Assembly (NCBI GenBank): GCA_035653595.1
Contig: DASRBO010000190.1
Coordinates: 1-64,000, forward strand
DNA from: DASRBO01 sp035653595
GTDB taxonomy: Bacteria > Actinomycetota > Acidimicrobiia > Acidimicrobiales > JAJPHE01
Reading direction: 5' to 3'
Length of the DNA stretch: 64,000 nt
Shown one piece after another: positions 16,887 to 24,421 of the stretch. Within the stretch, counting starts at the first letter, position 1. The number at the start of each line of letters is the position of its first letter. The notes below the pieces were generated by a model that saw only the letters and a list, made by a program, of their open reading frames with translations, was not told the origin of the DNA and searched no databases. A program made the translations under genes and the position numbers.

Positions 16887-17764
16887 GGCTGCCCGCCTTC
16901 CCCTGGGGGGCGCCCACCCGGCCCGGAGGCGTACCCCTGCCCCCGGTCGAGCGGGAGACCGGGGTGTACTACGACACCTCCTGGTCCCGCCGCTACGAGG
17001 CCCGCCTGGCCCGGGCCCTCCTTCTCGAGGGCGTCACCCGCCCGCTGGTCCACACCGTCATCCCCCCTCGGGTGGAGGGGCTGGACCGCATCGAGGGCTT
17101 GGAGGCACCGGCGGTGTTCGCCGCCAACCACAACAGCCACCTCGACACCCCCCTGATCCTGTCCACCCTGCCCCGGCGCTTCCGCCACCGCACCGTGGTG
17201 GCGGGGGCGGCCGACTACTTCTTCGACACCAAATGGAAGGCGGCGGTGTGGTCCCTGACCGTGGCCGCCGTGCCCATCGAGCGCATCCGGGTGAGCCGGC
17301 GCTTCCTCGAGCTCGGCATGGGCCTGCTGGCCGACGGTTGGTCGGTGGTGATCTATCCCGAAGGGGGGCGCTCGCCCGACGGCTGGGCCCAGCCCTTCAT
17401 CGCCGGGGTCGCCTACCTCGCCTACCGGGCCCGGGTCCCCCTGGTCCCGCTCCACATCGCCGGCACGTCCGAGGCCCTGCCCAAGGGGGCCCGCCGGCTA
17501 CGGCCGGGGCGCACGGCGGTCACCTTCGGGCGCCCGATGCCGCCCGACCCCGACGAGGATCCCCGCCGCCTGTCGGCCCGCCTCGAGGCCGAGGTGGCCG
17601 CCCTGGCCGACGAGCACGCCACCGACTGGTGGCAGGCCCGCCGCCGGGCCGCCGCCGGGGCCACCCCGGCCCTGTCGGGACCGGACGCCCCGGGCTGGCG
17701 GCGCTCGTGGGCCCGAACTCCGCCGAGCGCGGCGTCCCGCAGCTGGCCCCACAAGGGGCCCTGA
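16883..17764 (+). CDS. PlsC-type acyltransferase
   Basis: Membrane-associated 1-acyl-glycerophosphate acyltransferase family protein, 293 residues. The HX4D motif is NHNSHLDTP, the acceptor-binding motif is VVIYPEGGRSPDGW, and a later PLVPLHIAGTSEALPKG matches the family. The C-terminal 60 residues are Arg/Pro/Ala-rich and probably not part of the fold. It would transfer an acyl chain to lysophosphatidate, an alkyl-glycerophosphate or a similar acceptor. The ATG overlaps the LarA-like stop as ATGA, and this is the last gene of the plus-strand run that includes the FAR and AgpS-like genes. It ends 11 bases from the converging GntR gene. Confidence 0.86.
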   Translation: MRLPAFPWGAPTRPGGVPLPPVERETGVYYDTSWSRRYEARLARALLLEGVTRPLVHTVIPPRVEGLDRIEGLEAPAVFAANHNSHLDTPLILSTLPRRFRHRTVVAGAADYFFDTKWKAAVWSLTVAAVPIERIRVSRRFLELGMGLLADGWSVVIYPEGGRSPDGWAQPFIAGVAYLAYRARVPLVPLHIAGTSEALPKGARRLRPGRTAVTFGRPMPPDPDEDPRRLSARLEAEVAALADEHATDWWQARRRAAAGATPALSGPDAPGWRRSWARTPPSAASRSWPHKGP

Positions 17765-17775
17765 GGCGAACCGGT

Positions 17776-18501
17776 CTACTCGAGGAGGCGCAGCCCGCTG
17801 GGGGCGATGGAGGGCTCGGGCGAGACCAGCTCGACCACGAACTCGGTGCGGTGGGCGGGAAAGACGTGCTCGCTGACCAGCACCACCTCCCCGTCCTGGG
17901 AGCGGGTCACCCGCTGGCACACCAGCACCGGCGAGCCCACGGGCACCCCCAGTGCCCGGGCGTCGGCGGCCGAGGCGGCGGCGGCCCCGATGGTCTGGGT
18001 GGCGCTGGCCAGGCCGACCCCGATCAGCTCGTAGAACGGGGAGCGCTCCACGTCGTCACGCGACAGCGATCCGGCCAGGCGTTCGGGGGCCCACACCGTC
18101 ACCAGGGCGAAGGGGGCGCCGTCGGCCAGGTTGAGCCGGCGGACCCGCAGCACGCTCCCCGGCCCCAGCAGCTCGGCCACCGGCGCCGGCGCCTCCTGCC
18201 AGGCGAACTCGAGCACCTTGCGCCCGGGCTGGCGGCCCTGGGCGGCCATCTGGGCCTCGATGGTGCCCAGGTGTCCCAGGTCCTGGCGCACGGGGGCCAC
18301 GGCGGCGAACCATCCGAAACCCTGGCGGGAGTCGATCAGGCCCTCCTCCCGCAGCACCTCGAGGGCCTTGCGGACCGTCACCCGGCTGACGCCGTAGCGT
18401 TGGGACAGCTCGGCCTCGCTGGGCAGCAGGCTTCCGGGCGTCGCCGCCCCCAGGTCCCGCCTCAGGTCGGCGGCGATGGCGCGGTAGCGGATCTCCCTCA
18501 C
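17776..18501 (-). CDS. GntR-family regulator, HutC subfamily
   Basis: DNA-binding repressor-type protein of 241 residues. The winged helix-turn-helix is at 8-70 (LLPSEAELSQRYGVSRVTVRKALEVLREEGLI) and a UTRA effector domain of HutC type follows (about 95-235, with ALVTVWAPERLAG and VFPAHRTEFVVEL). GTG at 18501. It is divergent from aconitase with a 44-base gap that contains two ACTTGT direct repeats one helical turn apart and a short ATAC/GTAT palindrome, a plausible shared operator. The effector is unknown; regulation of aconitase by a HutC protein is inferred from position. Confidence 0.88.
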   Translation of the reverse strand: MREIRYRAIAADLRRDLGAATPGSLLPSEAELSQRYGVSRVTVRKALEVLREEGLIDSRQGFGWFAAVAPVRQDLGHLGTIEAQMAAQGRQPGRKVLEFAWQEAPAPVAELLGPGSVLRVRRLNLADGAPFALVTVWAPERLAGSLSRDDVERSPFYELIGVGLASATQTIGAAAASAADARALGVPVGSPVLVCQRVTRSQDGEVVLVSEHVFPAHRTEFVVELVSPEPSIAPSGLRLLE

Positions 18502-18519
18502 TTGTCATATACTTGTATC
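18500..18519. promoter_or_regulatory. Candidate GntR/HutC operator in the gntR-acn intergenic gap
   Basis: ACTTGTCAT at 18500-18508 and ACTTGTATC at 18511-18519 form a direct repeat with an 11-base period; ATACTTGTAT (18509-18518) is an imperfect palindrome. The site covers the aconitase -10 box and the GntR start codon, so one bound regulator could block both genes. No footprint evidence; inferred. Confidence 0.4.
18508..18513 (+). promoter_or_regulatory. -10 box (TATACT) for aconitase
   Basis: TATACT is a near-consensus -10 hexamer 32 bases before the aconitase ATG, leaving a short leader with AGGAGGGA at 18536-18543 as ribosome binding site. Confidence 0.6.
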
Positions 18520-18545
18520 AGATTTCCGCACGAGCAGGAGGGACC

Positions 18546-20810
18546 ATGGCCACCGTCACCGCCACCACCCCGACAGAGCTGGCCGCCGAGGTCTACGGGC
18601 GCCTCGAGGAGAGGGTCGCCCTGGGCCGGCGCCGGCTGGGCCGGCCCCTGACCCTGGCCGAGAAGATCCTCTTCAACCACCTGGCCGACCCCGGCGCCCA
18701 GGAGCTGGACCGGGGCCGCTCCTACGCCGAGCTGTACCCGGACCGGGTGGCCATGCAGGACGCCACCGCCCAGATGGCCCTGCTGCAGTTCATGACCGCC
18801 GGGCTTGCCGAGGTGGCGGTGCCGACCACGGTGCACTGCGACCACCTCATCCAGGCCCACACCGGGGCCCGGGCCGACCTGGCCGTGGCCGAGGACACCA
18901 ACGCCGAGGTGTACGAGTTCCTCCGCTCGGTGTCGGCCCGCTACGGCATCGGGTTCTGGAAGCCGGGCTCGGGGATCATCCACCAGGTGGTGCTGGAGCA
19001 GTACGCCTTCCCCGGCGGCATGATCATCGGGACCGACAGCCACACCCCCAACGCCGGTGGCCTCGCCATGGTGGCGGTAGGCGTGGGCGGGGCCGACGCC
19101 GTCGACGTCATGGTCGGCGGGACGTTCGGGGTGCGCTGGCCCAAGCTGATCGGGGTGCGCCTGACCGGGTCGCTCAACGGCTGGACGGCCCCCAAGGACA
19201 TCATCTTGAAGGTGGCGGAGCTGCTCACCGTCAAGGGCGGCACCGGCGCCATCGTCGAGTACTTCGGGCCGGGTGCCGGCACCATCAGCGCCACAGGCAA
19301 GGCGACCATCTGCAACATGGGGGCGGAGATCGGCGCCACCTGCTCCCTGTTCCCCTATGACGGCCACTCGGCCCTGTACCTGAAGGCAACCGGTCGGGAG
19401 GCGCTGGCCGACGCTGCCGACGGCGTCGCCCACCACCTCCGGGCCGACGACGAGGTCGACGCCGATCCTGGCCGGTACTTCGACCAGGTGATCGAGATCG
19501 ACCTCGACACCCTCGAGCCCCACATCGTCGGGCCCCACACCCCGGACCTGGCTCGACCGGTGTCGGCCATGGGGGCCGAGGCCAAGGCGAAGGGGTGGCC
19601 GACCAAGCTGACCAACGCCCTGGTCGGCTCGTGCACCAACTCGTCCTACGAGGACATCACCCGGGCGGCCAGCGTCGCCCGTCAGGCCGCCGCCCGTGGG
19701 CTTTCGGCCAAGGTGCCGCTCCTGATCACCCCCGGTTCGGAGCGGGTGCGGGCCACCATCGAGCGCGACGGCCTGCTGGCCGACCTCGAGGCCATCGGCG
19801 CCACCGTGCTGGCCAACGCCTGCGGGCCCTGCATCGGCCAGTGGCAGCGCGACGACATAACCGAGGGCGAGACCAACTCCATCCTCACCTCGTACAACCG
19901 CAACTTCCCCAAGCGCAACGACGGCAACGCCAACACCCTCGCCTTCATCGCCTCCCCGGAGACCGTTGTCGCCTACGCCCTGGTCGGCACGCTCGACTTC
20001 AACCCGCTCACCGACCCGGTGGACGGCGCCGTGCTCGAGCCGCCCACCGGCGAGGAGCTGCCGTCGCTGGGCTTCGAGTCGGGCGAGGCGGGATTCGTCG
20101 CCCCACCGGAGGATCGCAGCGACGTCGAGGTGGTCGTGCACCCGTCCAGCACCCGTCTGCAGCTGCTCGAGCCGTTCTCGCCCAATCCCGAGGCCGAGCT
20201 CGACCGGCTGCCGATTCTCCTCAAGGCGGCGGGCAAGTGCACCACCGACCACATATCGGCGGCCGGTCCCTGGCTGCGCTACCGGGGCCACCTGGACAAC
20301 ATCTCCTCCAACCTGTTCCTCGGAGCGGTGAACGCCTTCACCGGCGAGGCCGGCTCCGGACGCTGCCCGGTCCACCACCGCAGCGAGCCCTACCCCGACT
20401 GCGCCCGCCACTGCCGCGAGGCCGGCGTGGCCTGGGTGGCGATCGGCGACGAGAACTACGGGGAGGGGTCGTCGCGCGAGCACGCCGCCATGGAGCCCCG
20501 CTTCATGGGGGCGCGGGCCATCTTTGCCCGCTCCTTCGCCCGCATCCACGAGACCAACCTCAAGAAGCAGGGCGTGCTGGCCCTCACCTTCTCCGACCCG
20601 TCGACCTACGACGCCATCGGCGAGGAGGACACCATCACCATCCTCGGGCTCGACCGGCTGGCCCCCGACCAGCCGGTGCAGTGCCGCATCGAGAAGCCCG
20701 ACGGCAGCTCCGTGGAGTTCACCGCCACCCACACCATGTCCGAGGAGCACATCGCCTGGTACCGGGCCGGCTCGGCCCTCAACCTGATCCGCCACGGCAT
20801 GGGGAAGTAG
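18546..20810 (+). CDS. acn: Aconitate hydratase, mitochondrial-type
   Basis: TCA-cycle enzyme interconverting citrate and isocitrate through cis-aconitate. The 754-residue protein is of the shorter, mitochondrial-like class rather than AcnA/IRP (about 890) or AcnB. Cluster ligands are C363 (GSCTNSSYED), C426 and C429 (ACGPCIG). Active-site segments TDSHTPNAGGL, NEN-type DENYGEGSSREHAA and ITPGSERVRATI are intact. ATG at 18546 follows AGGAGGGA; the open frame extends upstream without a signal. It is preceded by a divergent HutC-type regulator, suggesting control by a metabolite. The nearby nfuA may supply clusters, which is inference. Confidence 0.95.
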   Translation: MATVTATTPTELAAEVYGRLEERVALGRRRLGRPLTLAEKILFNHLADPGAQELDRGRSYAELYPDRVAMQDATAQMALLQFMTAGLAEVAVPTTVHCDHLIQAHTGARADLAVAEDTNAEVYEFLRSVSARYGIGFWKPGSGIIHQVVLEQYAFPGGMIIGTDSHTPNAGGLAMVAVGVGGADAVDVMVGGTFGVRWPKLIGVRLTGSLNGWTAPKDIILKVAELLTVKGGTGAIVEYFGPGAGTISATGKATICNMGAEIGATCSLFPYDGHSALYLKATGREALADAADGVAHHLRADDEVDADPGRYFDQVIEIDLDTLEPHIVGPHTPDLARPVSAMGAEAKAKGWPTKLTNALVGSCTNSSYEDITRAASVARQAAARGLSAKVPLLITPGSERVRATIERDGLLADLEAIGATVLANACGPCIGQWQRDDITEGETNSILTSYNRNFPKRNDGNANTLAFIASPETVVAYALVGTLDFNPLTDPVDGAVLEPPTGEELPSLGFESGEAGFVAPPEDRSDVEVVVHPSSTRLQLLEPFSPNPEAELDRLPILLKAAGKCTTDHISAAGPWLRYRGHLDNISSNLFLGAVNAFTGEAGSGRCPVHHRSEPYPDCARHCREAGVAWVAIGDENYGEGSSREHAAMEPRFMGARAIFARSFARIHETNLKKQGVLALTFSDPSTYDAIGEEDTITILGLDRLAPDQPVQCRIEKPDGSSVEFTATHTMSEEHIAWYRAGSALNLIRHGMGK

Positions 20811-20830
20811 CCCCCGGCTCTACCGCGCCG

Positions 20831-20852
20831 GACCGGGCGACACCTCCCGGTC
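20831..20852. terminator. Inverted repeat between converging aconitase and gatD genes
   Basis: GACCGGG (20831-20837) pairs with CCCGGTC (20846-20852) around an 8-base loop. It lies 20 bases after the aconitase stop in a 107-base convergent gap. No T run follows, as is common in high-GC actinobacteria. The rest of the gap shows nothing else. Confidence 0.4.
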
Positions 20853-20917
20853 TCCCCTGAAGCGTTTGGGCCCCATGCGCCGGGCCGTGCTGCCGCGGCT
20901 CGGGCGCCCCTACTCGG

Positions 20918-21670
20918 TCAGGGTCGGCGGCGGCGGTGCCAGCGCCGCAGCCGGGCGGTCGCCGCCAGGCGCTCGCGGCGCAGCTCGTCGGCCTCGCTGT
21001 CGTCGAGCGGTGCCAGCGGGCCGAGCACCGAGCCGAGCAGGGCGTCGGCCAGGGCCGGGTTGCGGGCCAGCACCGGGCCGTGCAGGTAGGTGGCGAACAC
21101 CCGGCCGGACACCGCCCCTTCGGTGCCGTCGCCGGCCCCGTTTCCGACTCCCGAGCGCACCCGCGCCATCGGCTCGACGCCCGGCCCCAGGGCGGTCACC
21201 GCCCCGTGGTTCTCGTAGCCGGTGAGGGTGGGCAGGCCGGCGAGGGCCGAGGCGACCGGCTCGGCCACCAGCTCCCCCACCGCCCGGGGGCCGTCACCCT
21301 TGGCGGTGGTGACGTCGATGAGACCAAGCCCCGGCCGGGGCGATCCGTCGGCGCCGGCGAAGGAGTGCCCGACCAGCTGGAAGCCGGCGCACACGGCCAG
21401 CACCGCCGCCCCGGCCTCGACGGCCCGGTTGAGCGCCCCGCCCGCCAGCTCCACCGCCGAGCGCGCCTCGGGGCCGTCCTCTCCCCCACCGAGGCAGTAG
21501 AAGTCGGCGGCTTCCGGCACCGGGGATCCCGACGGGGACTGGACCAGCTCGACGTCGATGCCCCGCCATGCCAGGCGCCGGGCGAGGATCATCCCGTTGC
21601 CGCCGTCCCCGTAGGTGCCCAGCAGATCGGGGTGCACGACCACCACCCTCACCGCCGACTCGGCCGTCAC
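20918..21670 (-). CDS. gatD: Lipid II isoglutaminyl synthase, glutamine amidotransferase subunit GatD
   Basis: Class I glutaminase subunit that supplies ammonia to MurT for amidation of the D-Glu carboxylate of peptidoglycan stem peptides. The 250-residue protein has YCLGGGEDGPEARSA, the nucleophile in AVLAVCAGFQLVGHSF and the catalytic histidine region FATYLHGPVLARNP, the CobB/CobQ-like pattern of GatD. GTG at 21670 overlaps the murT stop as GTGA, fitting a fixed-ratio heterodimer. It converges with aconitase. Confidence 0.92.
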   Translation of the reverse strand: MTAESAVRVVVVHPDLLGTYGDGGNGMILARRLAWRGIDVELVQSPSGSPVPEAADFYCLGGGEDGPEARSAVELAGGALNRAVEAGAAVLAVCAGFQLVGHSFAGADGSPRPGLGLIDVTTAKGDGPRAVGELVAEPVASALAGLPTLTGYENHGAVTALGPGVEPMARVRSGVGNGAGDGTEGAVSGRVFATYLHGPVLARNPALADALLGSVLGPLAPLDDSEADELRRERLAATARLRRWHRRRRP

Positions 21671-22995
21671 CCCCGCTCCCCCCCTCCCCGACGGCCGAGG
21701 CGGCGCAGGGCCTGGAAGCTGGTGTAGTTGGCCACCACGTCGACCGGCCGGTCGGGCAGTTCCGCAGCGGTCGGGCCGCCCGCTCCGTCCTGGGACAGGC
21801 GCAGCCGGTGGGCGAGGGTCACGGCCCGGCCCAGGTCCGCCTCGGTGACATGGTCCACCCCGGCGTAACGCAGGCGCACGGCCAGGTCGCGACAGCGCTC
21901 CCCCGTCGCCACCACGGTGCGGCCGGCCAGGCGCTCGAAGGGCACGTCCCACAGCCACGACGGGTCGCGCCCGTCGGCCACCCGGGCGTTGATCGCCACC
22001 GCCAGCGGGCCGGGGGCCAGCAGGTCGAACACGGTCATCCACCCGGCCGGGTTCTTGGCCAGGATCAGGCGGGCCGCAGCCCCCTCCACCCGCACGACCC
22101 CGTAGCGGCCGGCGACCTCACCGACGGCGCCCACGGCCCTGGCCGCCTCGGCCAGGGAGACGCCCATCTGGGCGGCGGTGACCGCCGCCATCATGGCGTT
22201 GGCCCGGTTGTGGGCCCCCGGCAGGCAGACCGACAGGGCGAACCGCTCCTCGCCATCCTCGGAGCGCCGCACCAGGTCGGCACCGTCCAGGAGCACCTCG
22301 GGCCGGGGTCGGCGCAGGCCGCAGCCGGCGGTGCACGACCACTCCCCGCCGGCCGACCCGGCGCCGGCGCCGGCGCCGGCGAAGGCGATCACCCCCTCGC
22401 AGGCGGGACAGCCGGTGGCGTCGAGGTGCCAGGCCAGCCCGCCGGCCACCCACACCACCTGAGGGGCGGTGCCTGCGGCCCAGGCGACCATGGGGTCGTC
22501 GGCGTTGGCCACCACCGTGGTGGAGGCCATGGCGGCCACGGCGGAGCGCCACCGGCCGGCCAGCATGCGCACCTCGTTGATCCGGTCCAGCTGATCGCGG
22601 CTCAGATTGAGCAGGCAGAGGGCCCGGGGCGAGAGGGCCTGGGCGACCCGGGGCACGTAGGCCTCGTCGACCTCGAGGGCCGCCATGGCCCCCGGCCCGG
22701 CCCGGGCGAGGGCCGTCACCAGGCCCGGAGGCAGGTTGGCCCCGCCCAGGTTGGTGACCACCGGGCCGGCGGTCTCCAGGGCGGCGGCCAGCAGCCTGGT
22801 CGTGGTCGTCTTACCGTTGGTGCCGCTGACCAGGCCGGCGGGATGGCCCCTGCCCAGCGAGGCGAGGGCGCCGGGGTCGAGGGCGAGGCTGACCCGGCCC
22901 CCGATCACCGAGCCGTCGCCGGCACCGACGGACCGCGACAGCGCCGCCACCCCGGCCCCGGCTCGGCTGGCCAGCCGGGTGCGCAGGCCGCTCAA
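21667..22995 (-). CDS. murT: Lipid II isoglutaminyl synthase, Mur-ligase-like subunit MurT
   Basis: ATP-dependent subunit that amidates lipid II with GatD. The 442-residue protein has the Mur ligase P-loop SGTNGKTTTTRLL, LEVDEAYVPRV, LLNLSRDQLDRINEV and the KNPAGWMTVFDLL segment typical of MurT. The MurT zinc ribbon is present as CPAC and CTAGC, but the finger between them contains an (Ala-Gly) run encoded by a GCCGGC hexamer repeat at about 22361-22380. I chose TTG at 22995, which overlaps the upstream stop as TTGA; the next in-frame starts would cut into the fold. Cotranslated with the HAD-PlsC gene before it and gatD after it. Confidence 0.9.
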   Translation of the reverse strand: MSGLRTRLASRAGAGVAALSRSVGAGDGSVIGGRVSLALDPGALASLGRGHPAGLVSGTNGKTTTTRLLAAALETAGPVVTNLGGANLPPGLVTALARAGPGAMAALEVDEAYVPRVAQALSPRALCLLNLSRDQLDRINEVRMLAGRWRSAVAAMASTTVVANADDPMVAWAAGTAPQVVWVAGGLAWHLDATGCPACEGVIAFAGAGAGAGSAGGEWSCTAGCGLRRPRPEVLLDGADLVRRSEDGEERFALSVCLPGAHNRANAMMAAVTAAQMGVSLAEAARAVGAVGEVAGRYGVVRVEGAAARLILAKNPAGWMTVFDLLAPGPLAVAINARVADGRDPSWLWDVPFERLAGRTVVATGERCRDLAVRLRYAGVDHVTEADLGRAVTLAHRLRLSQDGAGGPTAAELPDRPVDVVANYTSFQALRRLGRRGGGERG

Positions 22996-24380
22996 CCCTC
23001 GACGGGATGCCCGGGCGGGGTGGCCAGCTCGATTTCCTGCGGAGTAGGCCGGCGCCGGCGCCGGGCGGCCGGGGGCAGGAGCTCGGTGATGGCGGCCATG
23101 ATCGTGGCGGTGTCGCGGTGCGGGTCCTCCAGGGCCAGGGTCACCGGTGCCCCGACGCGGATACGCACCGTGGGCGGGTTGACCACCTGCTGGACCCGGG
23201 GGAGCCGGAGGCGGCGGGGCCACACCGCCTCGGTACCCCAAAGCCCCACCGGCACCACCGATGCCCCGGTCAGGGCGGCCAGCCGGGCCGCCCCGGTCTT
23301 TCCCGTGAGCACGGGCTCGAAGAAGGCCTTCCCCCGCGGGATGGTGCCCTGGGGCAGGATGGCGACCAGCTCACCGGCTTCGATCGCCGAAGCCGCCTCC
23401 TGCAGCGGTTGGCTCGATCCGGTGCCCCGGTCGACCCGGATACCGCCCGCCGCCCGGGCCAGGGCGCCGACCACGGGGGCGTCGAAGACCTCCTTCTTGC
23501 CCAGGAACCGCAGCTTGCGACCGGCCTGGCCGAGGACCAGCACCCCCAGGGCCACGGGGTCGAAGTAGCTGCGGTGGTTGGACACGACGATGGCCGGGCC
23601 GTGTCGCGGGATGCGCTCCGCCCCGTCGATGTCGAAGCGGGCGAAAGGGATCAGGGCCGGCTGCGCCGTCAGCCGCACCAGATCCATGGGCTCGACGCCG
23701 AACAGCTTCGGTACTCCGGCCGGCACGTCGAGGTTGCGCACCGGCCAGCGGCGGATGGTGGCGGCAGCGAGCAGGCGGGGGTCGGGGTTGACCGCCACCG
23801 GGTGGCCGACCGCAGACAGCAGGGGCAGGTCGTAGAAGCTGTCGGAGTAGGCGTAGGAGTCCTTCAGGCTCACTCCGGCCGAGGCGGCCCACGCCCGCAC
23901 CGCCGCCAGCTTGCCCCGGCCCCACACGAACTCCCCCGCCAGGGACCCGGTGTAGGCCCCGTCCCGCTCGGCGTAGCGGGTGGCGACCACGTCGTCGAAG
24001 CCCAGGCGCTCGGCCAGGGACGAGACCAGGTCGACCGGGGTGGTGGTGGCCAGGACGACCGGGCGGCCCAGGCTGCGGTGCCAGGCGATCAGGCCGCGGG
24101 CGTAGGGGGCGACCAGGGCGTCGAGCTTGGCCGCCGCCTCCTTGCCCGCCTGGCGCACGGCCTCGGCCGACCACCCCCGGGCGGCCAGGGCCGCCCCCCG
24201 GGCCAGGGCCATGGCCGGCAGCGTCTCCCCGATCAGGTCGTAGAGCCGGTACAGGGCCGATCCCACTCCCCCGCCGCGGGCCGGCGCGATTCCGGCGGCC
24301 TCCAGTGCCTCGCCGATGAGGGGGCCGCTGGCTCCCCGCAGCACCGTCCGGTCCAGGTCGAAGAAGGCAGCGCCGGCCAC
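22992..24380 (-). CDS. HAD-IB phosphatase / PlsC acyltransferase fusion
   Basis: Protein of 462 residues. Residues 1-215 are a HAD-IB domain with FFDLDRTVLRG, VVLATTTPVDLVSSL and YAYSDSFYDLPLLSAVG; residues 230-430 are a 1-acylglycerol-phosphate acyltransferase with SNHRSYFDPVAL (HX4D) and VAILPQGTIPRGK. The layout is that of mycobacterial PlsC Rv2483c. It probably acts in phospholipid synthesis at the membrane. GTG at 24380 is preferred over TTG at 24389 because a TAGGTT -10 box ends 7 bases before it. It leads the murT-gatD unit. Confidence 0.87.
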   Translation of the reverse strand: MAGAAFFDLDRTVLRGASGPLIGEALEAAGIAPARGGGVGSALYRLYDLIGETLPAMALARGAALAARGWSAEAVRQAGKEAAAKLDALVAPYARGLIAWHRSLGRPVVLATTTPVDLVSSLAERLGFDDVVATRYAERDGAYTGSLAGEFVWGRGKLAAVRAWAASAGVSLKDSYAYSDSFYDLPLLSAVGHPVAVNPDPRLLAAATIRRWPVRNLDVPAGVPKLFGVEPMDLVRLTAQPALIPFARFDIDGAERIPRHGPAIVVSNHRSYFDPVALGVLVLGQAGRKLRFLGKKEVFDAPVVGALARAAGGIRVDRGTGSSQPLQEAASAIEAGELVAILPQGTIPRGKAFFEPVLTGKTGAARLAALTGASVVPVGLWGTEAVWPRRLRLPRVQQVVNPPTVRIRVGAPVTLALEDPHRDTATIMAAITELLPPAARRRRRPTPQEIELATPPGHPVEG

Positions 24381-24387
24381 GACGACC

Positions 24388-24393
24388 AACCTA
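24388..24393 (-). promoter_or_regulatory. -10 box (TAGGTT) for the HAD-PlsC/murT/gatD unit
   Basis: Read on the minus strand, TAGGTT is followed by seven bases and the GTG at 24380, the spacing of a leaderless transcript. It also overlaps the alternative TTG start, which argues against that codon. Confidence 0.5.
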
Positions 24394-24407
24394 CCGCCGC
24401 CCGGCCC

Positions 24408-24413
24408 TATCTT
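24408..24413 (+). promoter_or_regulatory. -10 box (TATCTT) for the LysR gene
   Basis: TATCTT ends 8 bases before the ATG at 24422 and only 2 bases before the ATG at 24416. The spacing favours a leaderless message starting at 24422. Confidence 0.5.
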
Positions 24414-24421
24414 CGATGGCG

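Noticed and set aside
22361..22380. GCCGGC repeat as a possible repeat array or mobile-element trace
   Set aside because: It is short, in frame and explained as an Ala-Gly stretch within MurT.
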